Translations under genes and position numbers: made by a program
Origin: an uncultured Bacilli bacterium
GTDB lineage: Bacteria > Bacillota_I > Bacilli_A > RF39 > UBA660
Direction of reading: 5' to 3'
Assembly (NCBI GenBank): GCA_910587065.1
Contig: CAJUMA010000002.1
Location: 1 to 32,271, forward strand
Length of the DNA stretch: 32,271 nt
Notes under the pieces: generated by a model
The model's database searches: none
Told to the model about the DNA's origin: nothing
Seen by the model: the letters and a program-made list of their open reading frames with translations, nothing else
Shown here: positions 30,805 to 32,271 of the stretch, in pieces
Position numbering within the stretch: position 1 is the first letter of the stretch
Layout: each line of letters opens with the position of its first letter

Positions 30805-32271
30805 ATGAAAAAAATAACTTATATAATACCTTTAATAATCTGTATTTTTACAACTTCTTTTTTTGTTAATAAAGAAGAAAAATACTTTACGCCAGAAAAC
30901 GATTTAATTAGTAGGCAAGAAGTGGTTAATGAGCAAATAAAAAAGTATCTTAAAGAAGAAATAAATACCATTGATAATCCTAAAATTATAAATAACCCTT
31001 ATGAAATTAGTCCTTTAACATCACTAATAATCTTTAAAACTCCAACCCTAACTCAGATAAGTATTTTTTTAAATAATGAATTGATTAACACGATAACCGA
31101 AAAAGAATTTTTAATTCCCGTTGTCAATTTAATTGAAAACTATAATAATAAAATAGATTTAGTAACCAATAATAAAAAGTATACTTATTTTATAAAAACA
31201 GATAAGATTAATACTGAAAAAATTGTAACATCAGGTACTTATCCTAAAAATATTTTAGCATCGGGTACAAAGATGAAACATTTTATAATGAATCCCAAAG
31301 GAGAACTTATTTGGTATTTAAACTTAGATTCACAAGGTCTAATTGAACCAATAGATGAAAATACTTTTTTAATTGGTGTAGAAGAAAGTGAATACGCATC
31401 AAACACCTCTGATTTTTCTGGGATATATGTAGTTGATTATTTAGGAAAAATTATAAAAAGAATTGATACTCCCTATAAATATCATCATGAAATACTTAAT
31501 ATTGGCTCTAATCATGTATTAGTATTAGGTACAAAAAATAAACCAATGGACCTAGTTTATGAATTAGATTTAGAAAGTGGGGAAGTAGTTAAAGAAATTG
31601 ATATCTATGATATACTTGGGGAAAATGAAACTATTAAAAAATATCTTAATTCACTAGAATATGGAGTATTTACTAATTCTATTGATTACAAAGATGGTCA
31701 TCTACTTTTGTCCCTACGTAATATTAATACAATATTAGAAATAGATTATAAGCAAAATATAATAAATTATGTTATTTCCAGTGATAAAGTTATCAAAAAG
31801 AATTTAAGTAAATACATAGTAGATATAGAGGAAAAAATGTTTGGTCAACACAATATCAAATATATAAGTAAAAATATACTTAGTTTTTATAATAACGGCT
31901 ATGACCATAGCAAAACTAATACAAAAAAAACTGCATCTGGGTTAGTAGTAAAAGTTAATAAAAAAGCTGAAATTTTAGAAAAATATACATTTGAAGAAAA
32001 GTATTCGTACGCTTTTGGAAGCATCTTAAAAGATAATGATTATACTATTGTAAATTATCCTTATATGTATGATAAAACTCCTGATAATCCTCTAACTTAT
32101 AATATGTATTATTCCAACATAGTAGTTTATGATCATGAAAAAAAACTAAAAACAATAAAAATTAATGATACTATTTATAAAGCAAAAACATTTAATATTA
32201 GTATACTAAACAATTATGAATTAAAAAACTATGAATACCTTAATAATGATATAAAAGAAACAAAAGAAAAA
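30805..32271 (+). CDS. Arylsulfotransferase (AssT)-like exported protein, 3' end outside window
   Basis: 489 codons are visible and the frame is still open at the edge. The N-terminus (MKKITYIIPLIICIFTTSFFV) is a signal peptide or anchor. The sequence follows the AssT order: NPYEISPLTSLIIF, an N-terminal beta domain, KHFIMNPKGELIWYLN, then propeller blades with YHHEILNIGSNHVLVLG, TNSIDYKDGHLLLSLRN and FGQHNIKYISKNILSFYNNG. AssT moves sulfate between phenolic compounds without PAPS through a sulfo-His intermediate. The HH of YHHE, the Arg of SLRN and the His of GQHN are present, but the His usual just before NS (HxNS) is replaced by Phe-Thr-Asn-Ser. The start follows ggagaa. Activity on sulfate esters is therefore uncertain. 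Confidence 0.7.
   Translation, partial: MKKITYIIPLIICIFTTSFFVNKEEKYFTPENDLISRQEVVNEQIKKYLKEEINTIDNPKIINNPYEISPLTSLIIFKTPTLTQISIFLNNELINTITEKEFLIPVVNLIENYNNKIDLVTNNKKYTYFIKTDKINTEKIVTSGTYPKNILASGTKMKHFIMNPKGELIWYLNLDSQGLIEPIDENTFLIGVEESEYASNTSDFSGIYVVDYLGKIIKRIDTPYKYHHEILNIGSNHVLVLGTKNKPMDLVYELDLESGEVVKEIDIYDILGENETIKKYLNSLEYGVFTNSIDYKDGHLLLSLRNINTILEIDYKQNIINYVISSDKVIKKNLSKYIVDIEEKMFGQHNIKYISKNILSFYNNGYDHSKTNTKKTASGLVVKVNKKAEILEKYTFEEKYSYAFGSILKDNDYTIVNYPYMYDKTPDNPLTYNMYYSNIVVYDHEKKLKTIKINDTIYKAKTFNISILNNYELKNYEYLNNDIKETKEK

Noticed and set aside
1..32271. Use of genetic code 4 (TGA as Trp)
   Set aside because: All large genes are full length with TGG for Trp and no internal TGA, so code 11 fits; TGA is only rare as a stop.
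1..32271. tRNA genes, rRNA genes, CRISPR arrays or complete insertion sequences
   Set aside because: No cloverleaf T-loop consensus, rRNA-like GC-rich block, regularly spaced repeat array or transposase was seen.

Overview
The window is AT-rich chromosomal DNA of a low-GC Gram-positive bacterium. The gene content fits an uncultured Bacilli/Mollicutes-like gut lineage such as RF39: the rimP-nusA-ylxR-infB-rbfA order, lipoprotein and DacF-type wall genes, a remnant of a BspA/DUF285 surface protein, and almost no TGA stop codons. All long genes read through with the standard bacterial code (code 11). The lineage assignment is inference. Genes are tightly packed. Most promoters sit only a few tens of bases from the start codon, and many terminators overlap the stop codon.

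Layout. 1-623: 3' end of a phage tail-fibre-like gene. 733-2211 (minus): GT-C type membrane glycosyltransferase. 2323-4619: fmt, an unknown membrane-anchored protein and a CDP-alcohol phosphatidyltransferase. 4652-8858: translation/transcription operon rimP-nusA-ylxR-infB-rbfA behind its own promoter and a leader hairpin. RimP is half-length and the usual ylxQ is absent. 8874-9350: decayed ABC ATPase. 9351-11094: metallophosphoesterase and truB, then an orphan fragment. 11459-14077: ppdK. 14205-15664: lipoprotein and an acyltransferase-3 membrane protein. 15761-17911: a two-gene unit with a cytosolic transglutaminase-like protein and a divergent kinase-like protein. 18113-20452: recD2 and a 44-residue membrane peptide. 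20566-21807 (minus): exported transglutaminase-like protein and rpsT. 22039-24273: overlapping CYTH, viperin-like radical SAM and LysR genes. 24274-24750: non-coding, with a promoter, nested stem-loops and a strong terminator (candidate RNA). 24781-27815: D,D-carboxypeptidase and a double-length ThyX-family protein. 27868-28276: DUF285 surface-protein pseudogene. 28327-30757: RDD protein, nusB and small membrane or unknown proteins. 30805-end: partial arylsulfotransferase-like protein.

The housekeeping half concerns initiation of translation (Fmt, IF2, RbfA, RimP, TruB, S20), transcription termination control (NusA, NusB), pyruvate/PEP conversion (PpdK), dTMP synthesis (ThyX-like) and the cell envelope. 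The most unusual items are the ThyX-like tandem protein, whose two domains keep complementary halves of the signature motif; the CYTH/viperin-like/LysR operon; the transglutaminase-like/kinase-like pair; and the candidate structured RNA before dacF.
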